Source of the DNA: JAJFUV01 sp964384215
GTDB lineage: Bacteria > Acidobacteriota > Terriglobia > Bryobacterales > Bryobacteraceae
Assembly (NCBI GenBank): GCA_964384215.1
Contig: CAYLLB010000015.1
Coordinates: forward strand, 1 to 64,000
Direction: 5' to 3'
DNA length: 64,000 nt
The notes under the pieces are model-generated. The model had not been told where the DNA came from and ran no database searches. It saw only the letters and a list, made by a program, of their open reading frames with translations. A program made the position numbers and the translations under genes. Positions 41,598 to 51,007 of this stretch are shown here, in pieces. Each line of letters starts with the position of its first letter. Within the stretch, counting starts at the first letter, position 1.

Positions 41598-43490
41598 ATG
41601 CGCGTTTTCTTTAGCGCTTGTTCAGCGCTGTTCATACTAATACCCACATTGCAGGGCGGTGCCGCGGGCACTTTCGACCTGCTGGCTACGTATCGGGGAC
41701 TCGGATCGATGGTGGCCTCCGCTGTGGGACCTGGCCCAACGGAGGGATCCCAACGCGTCTACCTCAGTTATCTCTACCTGGAGAAGACCATTGAAGTTGT
41801 GGCGGTCGATCCCGCAACAGGGGAGTTCCAGGTCTTCACGAACCCCGCGCCCACCGAGTACGGCGCTCGTTGTATGACTGTAGGCCCTGACGGCAAGATC
41901 TATCTCGGCACGCTGCCTTATGCGCATTTCCTCGTGCTCGATCCCAAAGAGGGCACGCTGAAGGATCTGGGCCGGCCGAGCAAGACCGAGTCTTACATTT
42001 GGGATGTGGCCTTCGGACCGGATGGCAGGCTCTACGGCGCTACCTACCCGCAGTCCAAACTGGTGCGCTACGACCCCGCCACAGGGGCCCTCGAAGACCT
42101 GGGCCGCATGGACTCGGTGCAGCAGTACGCGCATTATGTGGCCGCCGGAGACGATGGATTCGTTTACGTCGGCATCGGCACGAGTAAATCCAACATCGCC
42201 GCCTATCAGATCTCGACCGGCGAACACCGCAGCATCCTGCCGGCGGAGTACCAGGGCGTCGAGCAAGCCTGGGTGTACCGCGGCAAGGACGGCAAGGTGT
42301 ACGGCCGCGCGGCGGGACGCTACTTCCGCCTGGAGGGCTGGAACGCAACGCCTATCAGCACAAGCGACGCCTCGCCGCAGGCGTTGCAGAACACGCTGCC
42401 GGATGGCGGCGTGGTGAGCGTGAGTAACCGCACAATTCGCCTTACGTACCCGTCCGGTACGGTCATCCCGGTGAATTTCGCTTACAAGGGCAACGAACTC
42501 TCCGTGTTCCGCGTCGGCTTCGGGCCGGATGGAAAGCTTTACGGTAGTTCGGTGCTGCCGATCCACCTGCTGGTTTACAACCCCGCGAGCGCCGCCATGG
42601 ACGAGTTGGGCGACCTGGGGGGCGGCGAGATTTACTCGTTCCTCTCGCGTGGCGATTCCCTCCTCATGGCGGCCTATTCAGGTTCGGCGCCGCTGATGAA
42701 ATACGATCCGCTGAAGAGTTTCAAGCCAGGACAAGGCACGGCAGACAATCCGCAACTGGTGACGTTCTCGGGCGCCGATTCGAGTTGGCGCCCGCAGGCC
42801 ATGATCAATGGCCCGGACGGCCGTGTGTTCATAGGCGCTGTTTCCGGCTATGGGTTGCTGGGCGGACCGATGACGATATGGGACCCCGATAGCGGCAGCG
42901 TCATCAGCTTCCCGCACATCGTGAAAGACCAGAGCGTGGTGTCACTCGCGGCATACAACAATCTGATCGTGGGCGGCACCACTATCAGCGGAGGAGGAGG
43001 CAGTTTTCCAACTCAAACGGATGCCAAGATCTTTATATACGACCTGACCCAGAAGATGAAGACGGCGGAGGTCGCTCCGCTCCCCGGCGCCGGAACGGTC
43101 AACGATCTTGTCACCGCGCCCAACGGCTTGGTGTACGGCCTAGTGGGCAGAGCGATGTTCACCTTCGATCCAACGTCCGCTCTCGTGAAAGATCTGCTGC
43201 CGTTCTCGATCACCGGCGCCATTTACAACAGCCTCGCGGTAGGTCCGGACGGGCTGCTGTGGGGCCTCTGTTCCAGCGGGGTGTTCACGATCGACCCGGC
43301 CACAAACACAGCTGTCCTGGTGGCCAAGGCGCCCGAGACGATCACCGCCGGTTTTGCCATGGATGCAAGGGGAATCTACTTCGCGTCGGTGTCGAAGATC
43401 TACCGCTACAATTTCCAAGACCAGCCCGAAACGCCGCCGCTCAATCGAGCGAGGAAACCCGCACGGCCGCCAGTGAGAAACAGCCGTTAA
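41598..43490 (+). CDS. Secreted large beta-propeller protein, copy 1
   Basis: 630 residues with a signal peptide (~1-24). The rest is made of repeated blades of the type VGPDGKIYLGTLPYAHFLVLDPKEG and FGPDGRLYGATYPQSKLVRYDP, so probably seven or more blades. It resembles the protein at 51008: shared features are G(T/A)YPxxxLVRYD, YSGEIYY/GGEIYSF and GYGLLGGPMTIWDP versus NYGMLGGALSVFDP. Propellers of this size include polysaccharide lyases (PL11, PL22, PL24 types) as well as binding proteins; no active site can be assigned by eye. It converges on the lyase-esterase gene with a four-base overlap. Confidence 0.75.
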   Translation: MRVFFSACSALFILIPTLQGGAAGTFDLLATYRGLGSMVASAVGPGPTEGSQRVYLSYLYLEKTIEVVAVDPATGEFQVFTNPAPTEYGARCMTVGPDGKIYLGTLPYAHFLVLDPKEGTLKDLGRPSKTESYIWDVAFGPDGRLYGATYPQSKLVRYDPATGALEDLGRMDSVQQYAHYVAAGDDGFVYVGIGTSKSNIAAYQISTGEHRSILPAEYQGVEQAWVYRGKDGKVYGRAAGRYFRLEGWNATPISTSDASPQALQNTLPDGGVVSVSNRTIRLTYPSGTVIPVNFAYKGNELSVFRVGFGPDGKLYGSSVLPIHLLVYNPASAAMDELGDLGGGEIYSFLSRGDSLLMAAYSGSAPLMKYDPLKSFKPGQGTADNPQLVTFSGADSSWRPQAMINGPDGRVFIGAVSGYGLLGGPMTIWDPDSGSVISFPHIVKDQSVVSLAAYNNLIVGGTTISGGGGSFPTQTDAKIFIYDLTQKMKTAEVAPLPGAGTVNDLVTAPNGLVYGLVGRAMFTFDPTSALVKDLLPFSITGAIYNSLAVGPDGLLWGLCSSGVFTIDPATNTAVLVAKAPETITAGFAMDARGIYFASVSKIYRYNFQDQPETPPLNRARKPARPPVRNSR

Positions 43491-46400
43491 CGCAAGCGTT
43501 CCGCCAGCCACCGGTAGGCTTGCTCGCGCACCGGAACGGGAAAATCGTGAGGACCTTCACCCACCCGAAAGACGAAGTTGCTTTCCGCGCCGAGCAGTCT
43601 GTACACGCCGCCTACTTGCGCCCCAGCGGCTTCAATCGCATCGCTGTCCGGGAAGATCTCATCCTGCCTCGCCGAGTAATTGAACAGGGGGCGCGGCGCC
43701 ACCAGGGCCATCACTTCGTGCATGTCGAAGGGGACGATGCCGGCGCGCAGGTACGCCTTGAGCCGGGGAAGATGAACGAACCAGCTTTCACGCGCCCAAG
43801 CCAGCGGCTTCGCTGTCATTCCAAACGTGGACAGGCCGCAACTGGAAACCGCCGCTGCGATGCGCTCGTCGAAAGCGGCCAGGAAGAACGAGTTGTACGC
43901 GCCCAGCGAATGGCCAATGACGCCGATGCGCCGGGCGTTTACAAAGTCGAGCGTCTCCAGATAGTCGATGCCGCGCTGGTGATCCGAGCACATCTTGCCC
44001 AAAGCGCTCCAGTCCGGGTGTGCGCGGTCAAAGACTTCCGTGACATACGGCTTCGAGCCGGGATAGACACGTTCCCCGGCGGTGATGGAATCCGGCGCCA
44101 GCACCACGAACCCCCGTCCGGCCAACTCGTGTCCATAACGGACATGTGGCGCGCCGCCGATGCCGACAGCCGAGTCCTTGCCTATGGCTTCGGTCTGATG
44201 CAGGGCGAGCACCGCGGGCCAAGGCTTCGTACCGCGCTTTGGAATAAGGAGCCAGGCGGGGATGCGGTCGCCGTCCGCGCTCAAGTAGCTCACCTTGCGT
44301 CGCGTGTAGCCGGCCGTGTCTTCTTCCGAGTGAGTGCGCGCATCGAGAGGAACCGCATGCGAAGGGAACTTACCCATCACGTCGATCACCCTTTGCCGGA
44401 TCTCCTCGCGGCGCCGTTGCCACTGGGCCGGCGTCGTGATGCGAAGAGGCCGCCAGCCGTTCACGTCCTTCGGATCGCTGTCGAAGCCGCCGAGCAGTTC
44501 AATCTGCTTGTCGATCATGATGCGCACCGGTCTGACTGTTCCGGCAGTCACGATGCGCGATTGCGAAAGGTCCGCCGGGTGAATGACGATCTGCTCTCGG
44601 CCAACTTGGAGCAGAATATTGCCCTCCCCGGCGGGCCAGGCGCTCATCCGGACGCGCGGACGTTCGGCAGCGGCGTGCGTTTGCAATACCGTCAGGAACG
44701 TGGCCTCGGACGCATCGACAGCGACTGCGGCAGTGCGCCCGAACTTCTTCTCCTGACCGTGCCGTTTCAGATGCCAGGCGGAATCCGCCGGAAGGACGGT
44801 AGAAGCAGTCATCGCCGACTCGCCCACGATCGCACGGATGACGCCATCGCCCTCGATTTCAAGCCTTCCCCCAGGCTGCGTTTGCAGCAGCCATTCGATT
44901 GAGCGGCGGCGTCCGTCGGTGCGAACCTGGTCCAGCACAACGAACAAGCCGAGCGGGCGGACATGCAAAACGTGACGTGTGAACTGCCGCAGTGTCCGGT
45001 AGGCGTTCGCCGCCTCACCCGTTACGCCCGCCGTGTTCGGTGAATCGAAAAAGCCGCGCAAAGCGCCGTCGGCTTTCTTCTGCCCCTCGCCGTCCACCAG
45101 GATGACGTTGTGTCCCAGGCTGCCGCGAGTGAAGGCGTGTTCGAGACGCGTCAACTCCCGGTCGCGGCCGTCGGGATAGTTCATATCGAACCGCTGGTAG
45201 CCGGGATCCGAAGCGAGCACTTCGCCTCGAGCTGCCACGATGAAGCTATTCTGGTCCAGGTGCGAGTGTCCCACGCTCGGCCCGCTGCGGAAGGCCACGA
45301 GCGTGTCCGCCGCGTTCCACCCGGAACGCAGGGCTACGCACCCGACGCTCCTGAACTCCTTCGCGAGCGCCGCGGGCGGCTTCGCCGCGCTGAGGTCCGG
45401 CTGCACCGCGAAAGAGTTGCCCTGCCGCAATGCATAGAACAACCAGCGCTGGATGGCTTCGAGATACAAAGGGTCCACACGTTCGGCGCTCGCCGTCTGC
45501 CGGAGGTAGTACTGCGCACTGCTCGAAAGTTCCATGCGCCGGAACATGCCGATCATGAGCGGTTGCGACCCCTGGGGACCGCCGGTGTCGCCGAAGCCCG
45601 CGAGCCAGTTCTTCCCGGGAACCGTGAAATACAGCGGGAACTCGTGAGCGCGGCGAAAGTAAGGGTGAACAAACAGGTCCGCGCCGGTCTCGCGTTTCAA
45701 GCAGGAGAAAAACAGCGCCAGCGGCTCCATCGACGCCGCCCCGTAGTAGAATCCCTCGACGAGCCCGCCATCCGCGTTGCCGAATTCATCCAGGAACAAC
45801 CGGGACAAGCGCACGGCAAGATCGAGGTGCTTGCCTGCTTCCGGGTGCTCGCCCCGCACGGCCAGGGCACCCAGTCCGAGCGCGGCACTCACCATCGCGC
45901 AACCGTTGGGCCAGCGTTGCGGGTGAGATACGAATGAGTCTTCCGCGCCGGCACGCGATGCGATGGGGCGGAGTCCCTTCTCGACAATCGCGTTGGAGAT
46001 GGTCCGCCGGTCGTCGCCGCTCAGGTGCGGGTAGAGATAGTCGTAGGCGATCGACATGCCGAAGGTGATGAGGTACGTATCGAGGCACGGGTCCTTGCCG
46101 TTCGAGCAGGAATCCACGTCGGTCCAACGCTCCCACCGGGCTATGCCGAGCATTATGGTCCTGGCACGCTCGAACAATCCCCGTTCGCCGGTCATTGCAT
46201 AGCCGTAGGCGAGGGCGTCGAGTTCCATGCGGAGTTCGGCGCCAAGCGCCGTCCAATAGGGCCAGTTCGTGGACGGGTGACGGGCGGGCATGGGGGCGGC
46301 GGGCAATGGGATGGAGTAGCCGGACCAAGACGCCGTGCGAGCTTTGCTAAGGTAGGGCGCGGCGGCTTGCGCTGCTTCGGACACGCGCTGTGGATCCTTG

Positions 46401-46525
46401 CGCTGGGCTGCCAGTTCGGCCGCACTATAGACCAGACGTGGGTGACTGCCGGCGAAACATGACGCGCCCGCTGCCACTAGCAGCACCAGCAGCGCAAACC
46501 TACTTCGGCAAAATGTCGCGCACAT
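43487..46525 (-). CDS. Heparinase II/III-like lyase fused to an alpha/beta-hydrolase esterase
   Basis: 1012 residues; signal peptide ~1-25. Residues ~30-370 form an alpha/alpha-toroid (NWPYWTALGAELRMELDALAYGYA, RWPNGCAMVSAALGLGAL). Residues ~395-680 are a heparinase II/III-type beta-sheet domain with VGHSHLDQNSFIVAARG (His420, His422). Residues ~700-1012 are a dienelactone-hydrolase/acetyl-xylan-esterase-like domain with GHSLGAY (Ser873), IFPDSDA and a late GPHDFP histidine. The enzyme could cleave uronate-containing chains by elimination and remove acyl or methyl esters in the same protein. Overlaps the upstream hydrolase gene by 26 bases. Families PL12, PL15, PL17 or PL21 are all possible. 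Confidence 0.82.
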   Translation of the reverse strand: MCATFCRSRFALLVLLVAAGASCFAGSHPRLVYSAAELAAQRKDPQRVSEAAQAAAPYLSKARTASWSGYSIPLPAAPMPARHPSTNWPYWTALGAELRMELDALAYGYAMTGERGLFERARTIMLGIARWERWTDVDSCSNGKDPCLDTYLITFGMSIAYDYLYPHLSGDDRRTISNAIVEKGLRPIASRAGAEDSFVSHPQRWPNGCAMVSAALGLGALAVRGEHPEAGKHLDLAVRLSRLFLDEFGNADGGLVEGFYYGAASMEPLALFFSCLKRETGADLFVHPYFRRAHEFPLYFTVPGKNWLAGFGDTGGPQGSQPLMIGMFRRMELSSSAQYYLRQTASAERVDPLYLEAIQRWLFYALRQGNSFAVQPDLSAAKPPAALAKEFRSVGCVALRSGWNAADTLVAFRSGPSVGHSHLDQNSFIVAARGEVLASDPGYQRFDMNYPDGRDRELTRLEHAFTRGSLGHNVILVDGEGQKKADGALRGFFDSPNTAGVTGEAANAYRTLRQFTRHVLHVRPLGLFVVLDQVRTDGRRRSIEWLLQTQPGGRLEIEGDGVIRAIVGESAMTASTVLPADSAWHLKRHGQEKKFGRTAAVAVDASEATFLTVLQTHAAAERPRVRMSAWPAGEGNILLQVGREQIVIHPADLSQSRIVTAGTVRPVRIMIDKQIELLGGFDSDPKDVNGWRPLRITTPAQWQRRREEIRQRVIDVMGKFPSHAVPLDARTHSEEDTAGYTRRKVSYLSADGDRIPAWLLIPKRGTKPWPAVLALHQTEAIGKDSAVGIGGAPHVRYGHELAGRGFVVLAPDSITAGERVYPGSKPYVTEVFDRAHPDWSALGKMCSDHQRGIDYLETLDFVNARRIGVIGHSLGAYNSFFLAAFDERIAAAVSSCGLSTFGMTAKPLAWARESWFVHLPRLKAYLRAGIVPFDMHEVMALVAPRPLFNYSARQDEIFPDSDAIEAAGAQVGGVYRLLGAESNFVFRVGEGPHDFPVPVREQAYRWLAERLR

Positions 46526-48272
46526 AATGGATCATTTTGTCCCAACGTGCCTTGGCGTACGGCTCGGCAACACGCCGGCCCTCGTAGGCCATCTCCACCA
46601 GTTGCGCTAAATCCTGGGGGGCACTCCCAATTCGCACCGGCCCCACGCGCCTGGCGATTTCAAGCACCAGCCGGCCTGCCTGTTCACCACCGTAAAGCGG
46701 CGCAACGCGCTTGGCGAGGAATTCCGCGTCGCTCATGTCCGGGTTGTAGGTAAATTCGGAGAAGGCCAGGTAGCTCAACTCAACATTGGGAAACTCGGGC
46801 GATTCCTCGCCGTAAGTGTCGAGGCCCTGAAACCCGTGCCTGTGTGCCTTGCGCGCCGCCTCGCGGTAGGCGTCAACAAAAAAGCCTTTCTGGTTGCTTG
46901 TGTAGAACGCATTCCAGTGGATGTATCCGATGTAATTCTTTCCCGGAGGCCGCAAGCCTTCCGGCCAGGGCGATTCATAGAGGCCCGGTGTCCATTCCTG
47001 CGCCGCTCCGGTGCGGCGCGAGCGCGTAGGCACCAGGTTCGTCAGCATATTAGTAAGTGTCCACTGGCAGATAGCATAATCGGGCGCCACACTTACATGG
47101 AGAGGTGGCTTGTCCTTCATCTCCCGCGTGAAACCGCCATAAGTTACATATGACATCCAGGTATCGGGCGCCACGTCGTGAATGGTCTTCATCACGAACG
47201 GGACGATCCGGGCGAGGTCCTTGCTGAAGTCGGATTCACTGCCGCCCTGCCGCTTGCGGGCCTCGATGCACTCCGGGTTATAGCAGGTGGAATGCTCGGC
47301 GAATTCGACGTTCACGCCGCCGATGGGGAAGGTCTTGTACAGCCAGCGAAAACCTCTTTCCACCCACTCGCGATTCTCCGGCAATTCGAGACAAAGCGTC
47401 CGCGGCTCGGGGTTGCCGTTCTTGTCGATGGAACGTAGCCGCGGATTCTGCTCGGCGCGTGTTTCGAGATTGAACTCGTGATTGCCTTCGTGATAGAAAC
47501 CGCCATAGTGACGGTCGATGCCGGCTCCCGGAATGATCTTCACCCCGCGCTCGTTGGCGTAACGGCACACTTCGAGCGCCGCCGGGATGCCGCCGTGGTT
47601 GTCGCGCAGGAAGCCCCAGAGGATGAGGCCGTTCAGCTTGTGCTCGCTCATGTAATCGATGACGAGCTTCATATTATTGACGAAGGCCTCGGGACGCTTG
47701 AACCACGCGCGGACGCTGTCGCTCTTGGGAAGCTGCTGCATTGGGATGTAGACGTTGTCGTGATCCAACAGGTCCCAGTTGGTCCGGTCATCCCAGTTCC
47801 AGAACCAGCGGTACTTCATCTTGGGAATCTCTGTGTAGTCGAGCTTTCCAACTTCAACACCGTCGCCGGCCGGATGAAGATAGAAATTCTTGAAGTCGCC
47901 GGCAGCATAGATGGCGCCGGTGCGGTCGCCTCCCGCGAGCACGATGACGGTTTTGCCCGAACGGGCACCGGAACGGATCAGGTAACCTTCCGCCGGCAGC
48001 TTCGCGATGTCGTCTTTCCAACCGAGATCCGCGGCCGCGCTTGCCAGCCCAGGATTAGACGAAAGGGTGCCCACGTAAATGACCACGCGAGCGGCGTCCG
48101 GCGAGGGGTTGACTGCCGCGTACTTGCGCAACTCACCCATGACGCGGCTTACGGCGTATTCGTCCTGCTCCCCTCCAACAACGGCAGCAAGCGAAGTGCC
48201 GTTCTTTGCGATCGGAATTCCCGCGGCCTCGACCGTGAGCGCGGCCAGCAGTATAAGCGCGAATGCACGCAT
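46500..48272 (-). CDS. Secreted GH67/GH20-like glycoside hydrolase
   Basis: 590 residues from ATG 48272, which has AAGGAG six bases before it. Signal peptide ~1-17. Residues ~20-135 are the small alpha/beta domain seen before GH20, GH67 and GH84 barrels (VVIYVGTLS, EGYLIRSG, IVLAGGDRTGAIYAAGDFKNF). Then comes a TIM barrel with IPKMKYRWFWNWDD, LILWGFLRDN, VKIIPGAGIDRHYGGFYHEG, VNVEFAEHSTCYNPEC and YIGYIHWNAF. The acidic residue of VEFAEH is a candidate catalytic group. Specificity is uncertain; alpha-glucuronidase would fit the uronate-lyase neighbour. It lies ten bases after the URO-D-like gene. Confidence 0.72.
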   Translation of the reverse strand: MRAFALILLAALTVEAAGIPIAKNGTSLAAVVGGEQDEYAVSRVMGELRKYAAVNPSPDAARVVIYVGTLSSNPGLASAAADLGWKDDIAKLPAEGYLIRSGARSGKTVIVLAGGDRTGAIYAAGDFKNFYLHPAGDGVEVGKLDYTEIPKMKYRWFWNWDDRTNWDLLDHDNVYIPMQQLPKSDSVRAWFKRPEAFVNNMKLVIDYMSEHKLNGLILWGFLRDNHGGIPAALEVCRYANERGVKIIPGAGIDRHYGGFYHEGNHEFNLETRAEQNPRLRSIDKNGNPEPRTLCLELPENREWVERGFRWLYKTFPIGGVNVEFAEHSTCYNPECIEARKRQGGSESDFSKDLARIVPFVMKTIHDVAPDTWMSYVTYGGFTREMKDKPPLHVSVAPDYAICQWTLTNMLTNLVPTRSRRTGAAQEWTPGLYESPWPEGLRPPGKNYIGYIHWNAFYTSNQKGFFVDAYREAARKAHRHGFQGLDTYGEESPEFPNVELSYLAFSEFTYNPDMSDAEFLAKRVAPLYGGEQAGRLVLEIARRVGPVRIGSAPQDLAQLVEMAYEGRRVAEPYAKARWDKMIHYVRDILPK

Positions 48273-48282
48273 AGGATGCTCC

Positions 48283-49251
48283 TTACTGTTCCAGCGCAAC
48301 TTCCAGAATGGCTTTCACTTTAGGCACGTCCACAAGGCGACTCAAGTAGAAGCTGATCACCTTAGGGTTATAGGTAGTGTAACGGCGATACATTTGCTGC
48401 AACTCAGCCGCGCTCTGGTTGGCGATGTCCCAATCCTGTATGCGCAACTGAAACCGGGTAGGGCAGTGCTGCTTGAGCAGGTCGGGCGTCAGGTACTGAT
48501 CGGCGCTAGGATCATAGCAATCCACGCGCAAGTCCTTCAGGAATGGCAGATGGCCCACGCGGAGCAGTTCGCTGTGCACGAATCGCTCCGTCGAATTCAG
48601 TTGTTCGAAGACCTGTTCCCAATAGGGCACCACGAATTCACCGAACAGCTTGGGCGGGATGATACCAGCGAAATCGTCCGGGAAGCCTTGCGGGAATGCG
48701 CCCTCGACGCCGGAGAAGCGGCGCGTAATGGCGCGGGCGTAACCGAAGGCGCTGGTGACACTAAACTGCATCAATTTGTGAGTACGCGCCGGATCGTCGT
48801 AGGGCAGCGTGAAGAATGCCGGACCCAGCAGCAGCGACGCCGTGGTCACCGGGCCTTCGAAAAGATGCCCTATGAAGAGCGGAGCGCCAGGCCAACGCCG
48901 GACAAGTTCTTCGGCCAGCTTCAACCGCTCCTGGATCAGACTTGCCGCCAGATAATCTTCCGGCTCTCGCAAGTTATCAATGTCTTCCGGCGAGGAGAGC
49001 AACGTGGTGGGCTTCGGTTCGTACTCAGTAAAAGTCACCTGGGTGCCGAGCGCGACGATGTGCGTGTAAGTAAACTCGGCTAGGCGCGGCAATGGGGCCG
49101 GGACACCCAGTTCCGCGGCAAGCTCGCCAGCGAGCCGATAGCCCCGGACGATCGCGTCTACGTCGAAGTGCAAATCTCGCTGGGGAACACCGGCCAGTTC
49201 AGCGATAACAGGGTCCGTGAAGCCAAATTCAAATGCTTGTCGAGAACTCAT
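48283..49251 (-). CDS. URO-D family protein, second divergent copy
   Basis: 322 residues. Opens AFEFGFTDPVIAELAGVPQRDLHFDVDAIVRGYRLAGEL (short quote: GYRLAGELAAELGVPAPLPR) and contains LLSSPEDIDNLREPEDY, GHLFEGPVTTASLL and IIPPKLFGEFVVPYWEQVFE, all typical of URO-D superfamily barrels. A late VHSELLRVGHLPFLKDLRVD replaces the His-x-Cys-Gly segment of corrinoid methyltransferases. It is coupled to the symporter gene (ATGA) and followed by the GH67-like gene. This places it in a sugar-uptake operon and not in haem synthesis. The reaction is unknown. Confidence 0.75.
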   Translation of the reverse strand: MSSRQAFEFGFTDPVIAELAGVPQRDLHFDVDAIVRGYRLAGELAAELGVPAPLPRLAEFTYTHIVALGTQVTFTEYEPKPTTLLSSPEDIDNLREPEDYLAASLIQERLKLAEELVRRWPGAPLFIGHLFEGPVTTASLLLGPAFFTLPYDDPARTHKLMQFSVTSAFGYARAITRRFSGVEGAFPQGFPDDFAGIIPPKLFGEFVVPYWEQVFEQLNSTERFVHSELLRVGHLPFLKDLRVDCYDPSADQYLTPDLLKQHCPTRFQLRIQDWDIANQSAAELQQMYRRYTTYNPKVISFYLSRLVDVPKVKAILEVALEQ

Positions 49252-50963
49252 GACTGTGATTTCCGATGGTTGCGAAGGAAGAGAACGCCGATCGCGAGCA
49301 GAAACACGCCGAACGCGGAATCGATGATGCGAGCGGTGAGGACGTTCGAGAGCAATCCCGCAGCCGTGAGCAGGATACCCACGCCGAATGTGGAGGCGCC
49401 GATCACAGGCAGCGCGCCGCTCTTGCCCGAGGGGGGCACTTCACTGATGGCGATAGGCTTGTCGAGCGCGGCGAAGAATTCGTTGACCCGCGTTTCCGCT
49501 TCCGTTTTCCGCGACGTTAGCATGGTCCCGGCGACCATGCCGACGACGGTCATGGCCGCGTTCACCAGCAAGGACGCGCCTTCAAAGTTGTAGAGCGCTT
49601 CCTGCGAACCGCCGCCGGGTCGTGTGGGAAGCCACCATGTCTTCAGGGCGAGCATGATAAAGCCCGTGAGCAGCCCGCAAAGGAACCCGCCGAACGCGCC
49701 CTGCCAGTTGAGCCTGCGCACGGTGAGCCCCGCCAGAAGCGGCAGCAGCGTGGGCGCCATGAACAGCCCGAGCACGGTCACCATGGTATTGAACAGCGAC
49801 TGCTGATGGCTCACTGCGATCCACAGACTGAGCAGGATGGTAAGCGCACCCAAACCTAAAGTGATCCAGCGCCCCATCCAAAGCAGCCGCGTTTCGGCCG
49901 CCTTGGGATTGATCAAGCGTTGATAGACGTCCTTGGTGAGCACACTGGCGATGGCGTTGTAGTCCGAACTCACCACCGCCATGGTGGCCGAGAACATGGC
50001 CGCCACGATAATTCCGATCATGCCCACGGGAAGCAGCTTCAGCACCAGCAGGACGTAAACGTCCGCAGTGCGGTTCTGCGCCACCAGGTCCGGCAGGAAG
50101 TGGCGGCCGATCACCGCGGGCAGGATCAGCAGCGGTGCGCCGAGGAAATTCAGGGCCGCGGCGCAATAGGCGGCCTTGGATGCTTCTTTTTCATTCCGCA
50201 CCGAGTAGTACTTTTGCGCCAGAGCCCAACTGGTGTTGTAGCTGATTCCGATCAACACGAAGAAGCCAGCGATGTAAATCCACGTGTAGGGACCGTTGGT
50301 CAGGTGGAACAGCTCCGGCGGCAGGCTGGAGAAGGCCCGCGATATGCCTCCCGCCCCGGCGATGGCCAGCGGGAGAAGCAGCAGCATGGCCAAACCCTTC
50401 ATGATGAACTGCACGTAGTCGGTCACCACCAGCGCCCAGAGTCCGCCATAGAACGTGTAGACGATCATCACCACGCCGCAGAGAATGATGGACCAGTGCA
50501 GGCTCAGGCCCATCGACAGGGAAACGAACAGACCGGTGGCGAAGATCTTCAGCGCGTCGTCGAAGATCTTCATCGGGATCCCGGCCCATGCAAACAACTG
50601 CCGCAGGAATGCGTTGAAGCGCCGTTCCAGGAACTCCACCGGCGTGATGACCCGCGCGCGGCGCCAACGTCTCGCAAAGAACAGGCCGCCGAGCGTGCAC
50701 GCGAACGCCGAAGCCCAGAAGAGCGTTACCGCCACCCAGCCATAGGTGTAACCAAGCTGCGCGTAAGCAACAAAGGCGAACGCGCTGAAGCTGGACATAT
50801 AATGCGAAATTCCGGCAAGCCACCATGGGATCTGATGACCTCCGGCAAAGTAGTCCTTCGCGGCGGCTATCTGGTTGCGGAAGTAAAGCCCGATCCACAC
50901 CACAATGACGAAGTAACCGATCACCACGACGTAATCAGGGAATGTGAGATGCACGGCTGTCAT
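49248..50963 (-). CDS. Sodium:solute symporter (SSS family), copy 1
   Basis: 571 residues from ATG 50963; an extra 51 upstream codons lack membrane character. About 14 helices. Family signs: VVVIGYFVIVVWIGLYFRNQ, AAKDYFAGGHQIPWWLAGISHY, ARRWRRARVITPVEFLERRF, FYGGLWALVVTDYVQF (the sodium-symporter 'GGL.Av..tD..Q' motif). SSS proteins import sugars, uronates, sialic acid or amino acids with Na+. Operon order is symporter, URO-D-like protein, GH67-like hydrolase, lyase-esterase. This suggests uptake of the released mono- or disaccharide. Divergent from beta-propeller copy 2. Confidence 0.9.
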   Translation of the reverse strand: MTAVHLTFPDYVVVIGYFVIVVWIGLYFRNQIAAAKDYFAGGHQIPWWLAGISHYMSSFSAFAFVAYAQLGYTYGWVAVTLFWASAFACTLGGLFFARRWRRARVITPVEFLERRFNAFLRQLFAWAGIPMKIFDDALKIFATGLFVSLSMGLSLHWSIILCGVVMIVYTFYGGLWALVVTDYVQFIMKGLAMLLLLPLAIAGAGGISRAFSSLPPELFHLTNGPYTWIYIAGFFVLIGISYNTSWALAQKYYSVRNEKEASKAAYCAAALNFLGAPLLILPAVIGRHFLPDLVAQNRTADVYVLLVLKLLPVGMIGIIVAAMFSATMAVVSSDYNAIASVLTKDVYQRLINPKAAETRLLWMGRWITLGLGALTILLSLWIAVSHQQSLFNTMVTVLGLFMAPTLLPLLAGLTVRRLNWQGAFGGFLCGLLTGFIMLALKTWWLPTRPGGGSQEALYNFEGASLLVNAAMTVVGMVAGTMLTSRKTEAETRVNEFFAALDKPIAISEVPPSGKSGALPVIGASTFGVGILLTAAGLLSNVLTARIIDSAFGVFLLAIGVLFLRNHRKSQS

Positions 50964-51007
50964 GTTTGTCTGGCTCGCTTCCGCGTGAACTTTGTAGCGT
51001 ATCAGGT

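Noticed and set aside
43259..44902. 547-codon plus-strand frame over the lyase-esterase gene
   Set aside because: It is antisense to the esterase half, with no domain and a composition typical of shadow frames.
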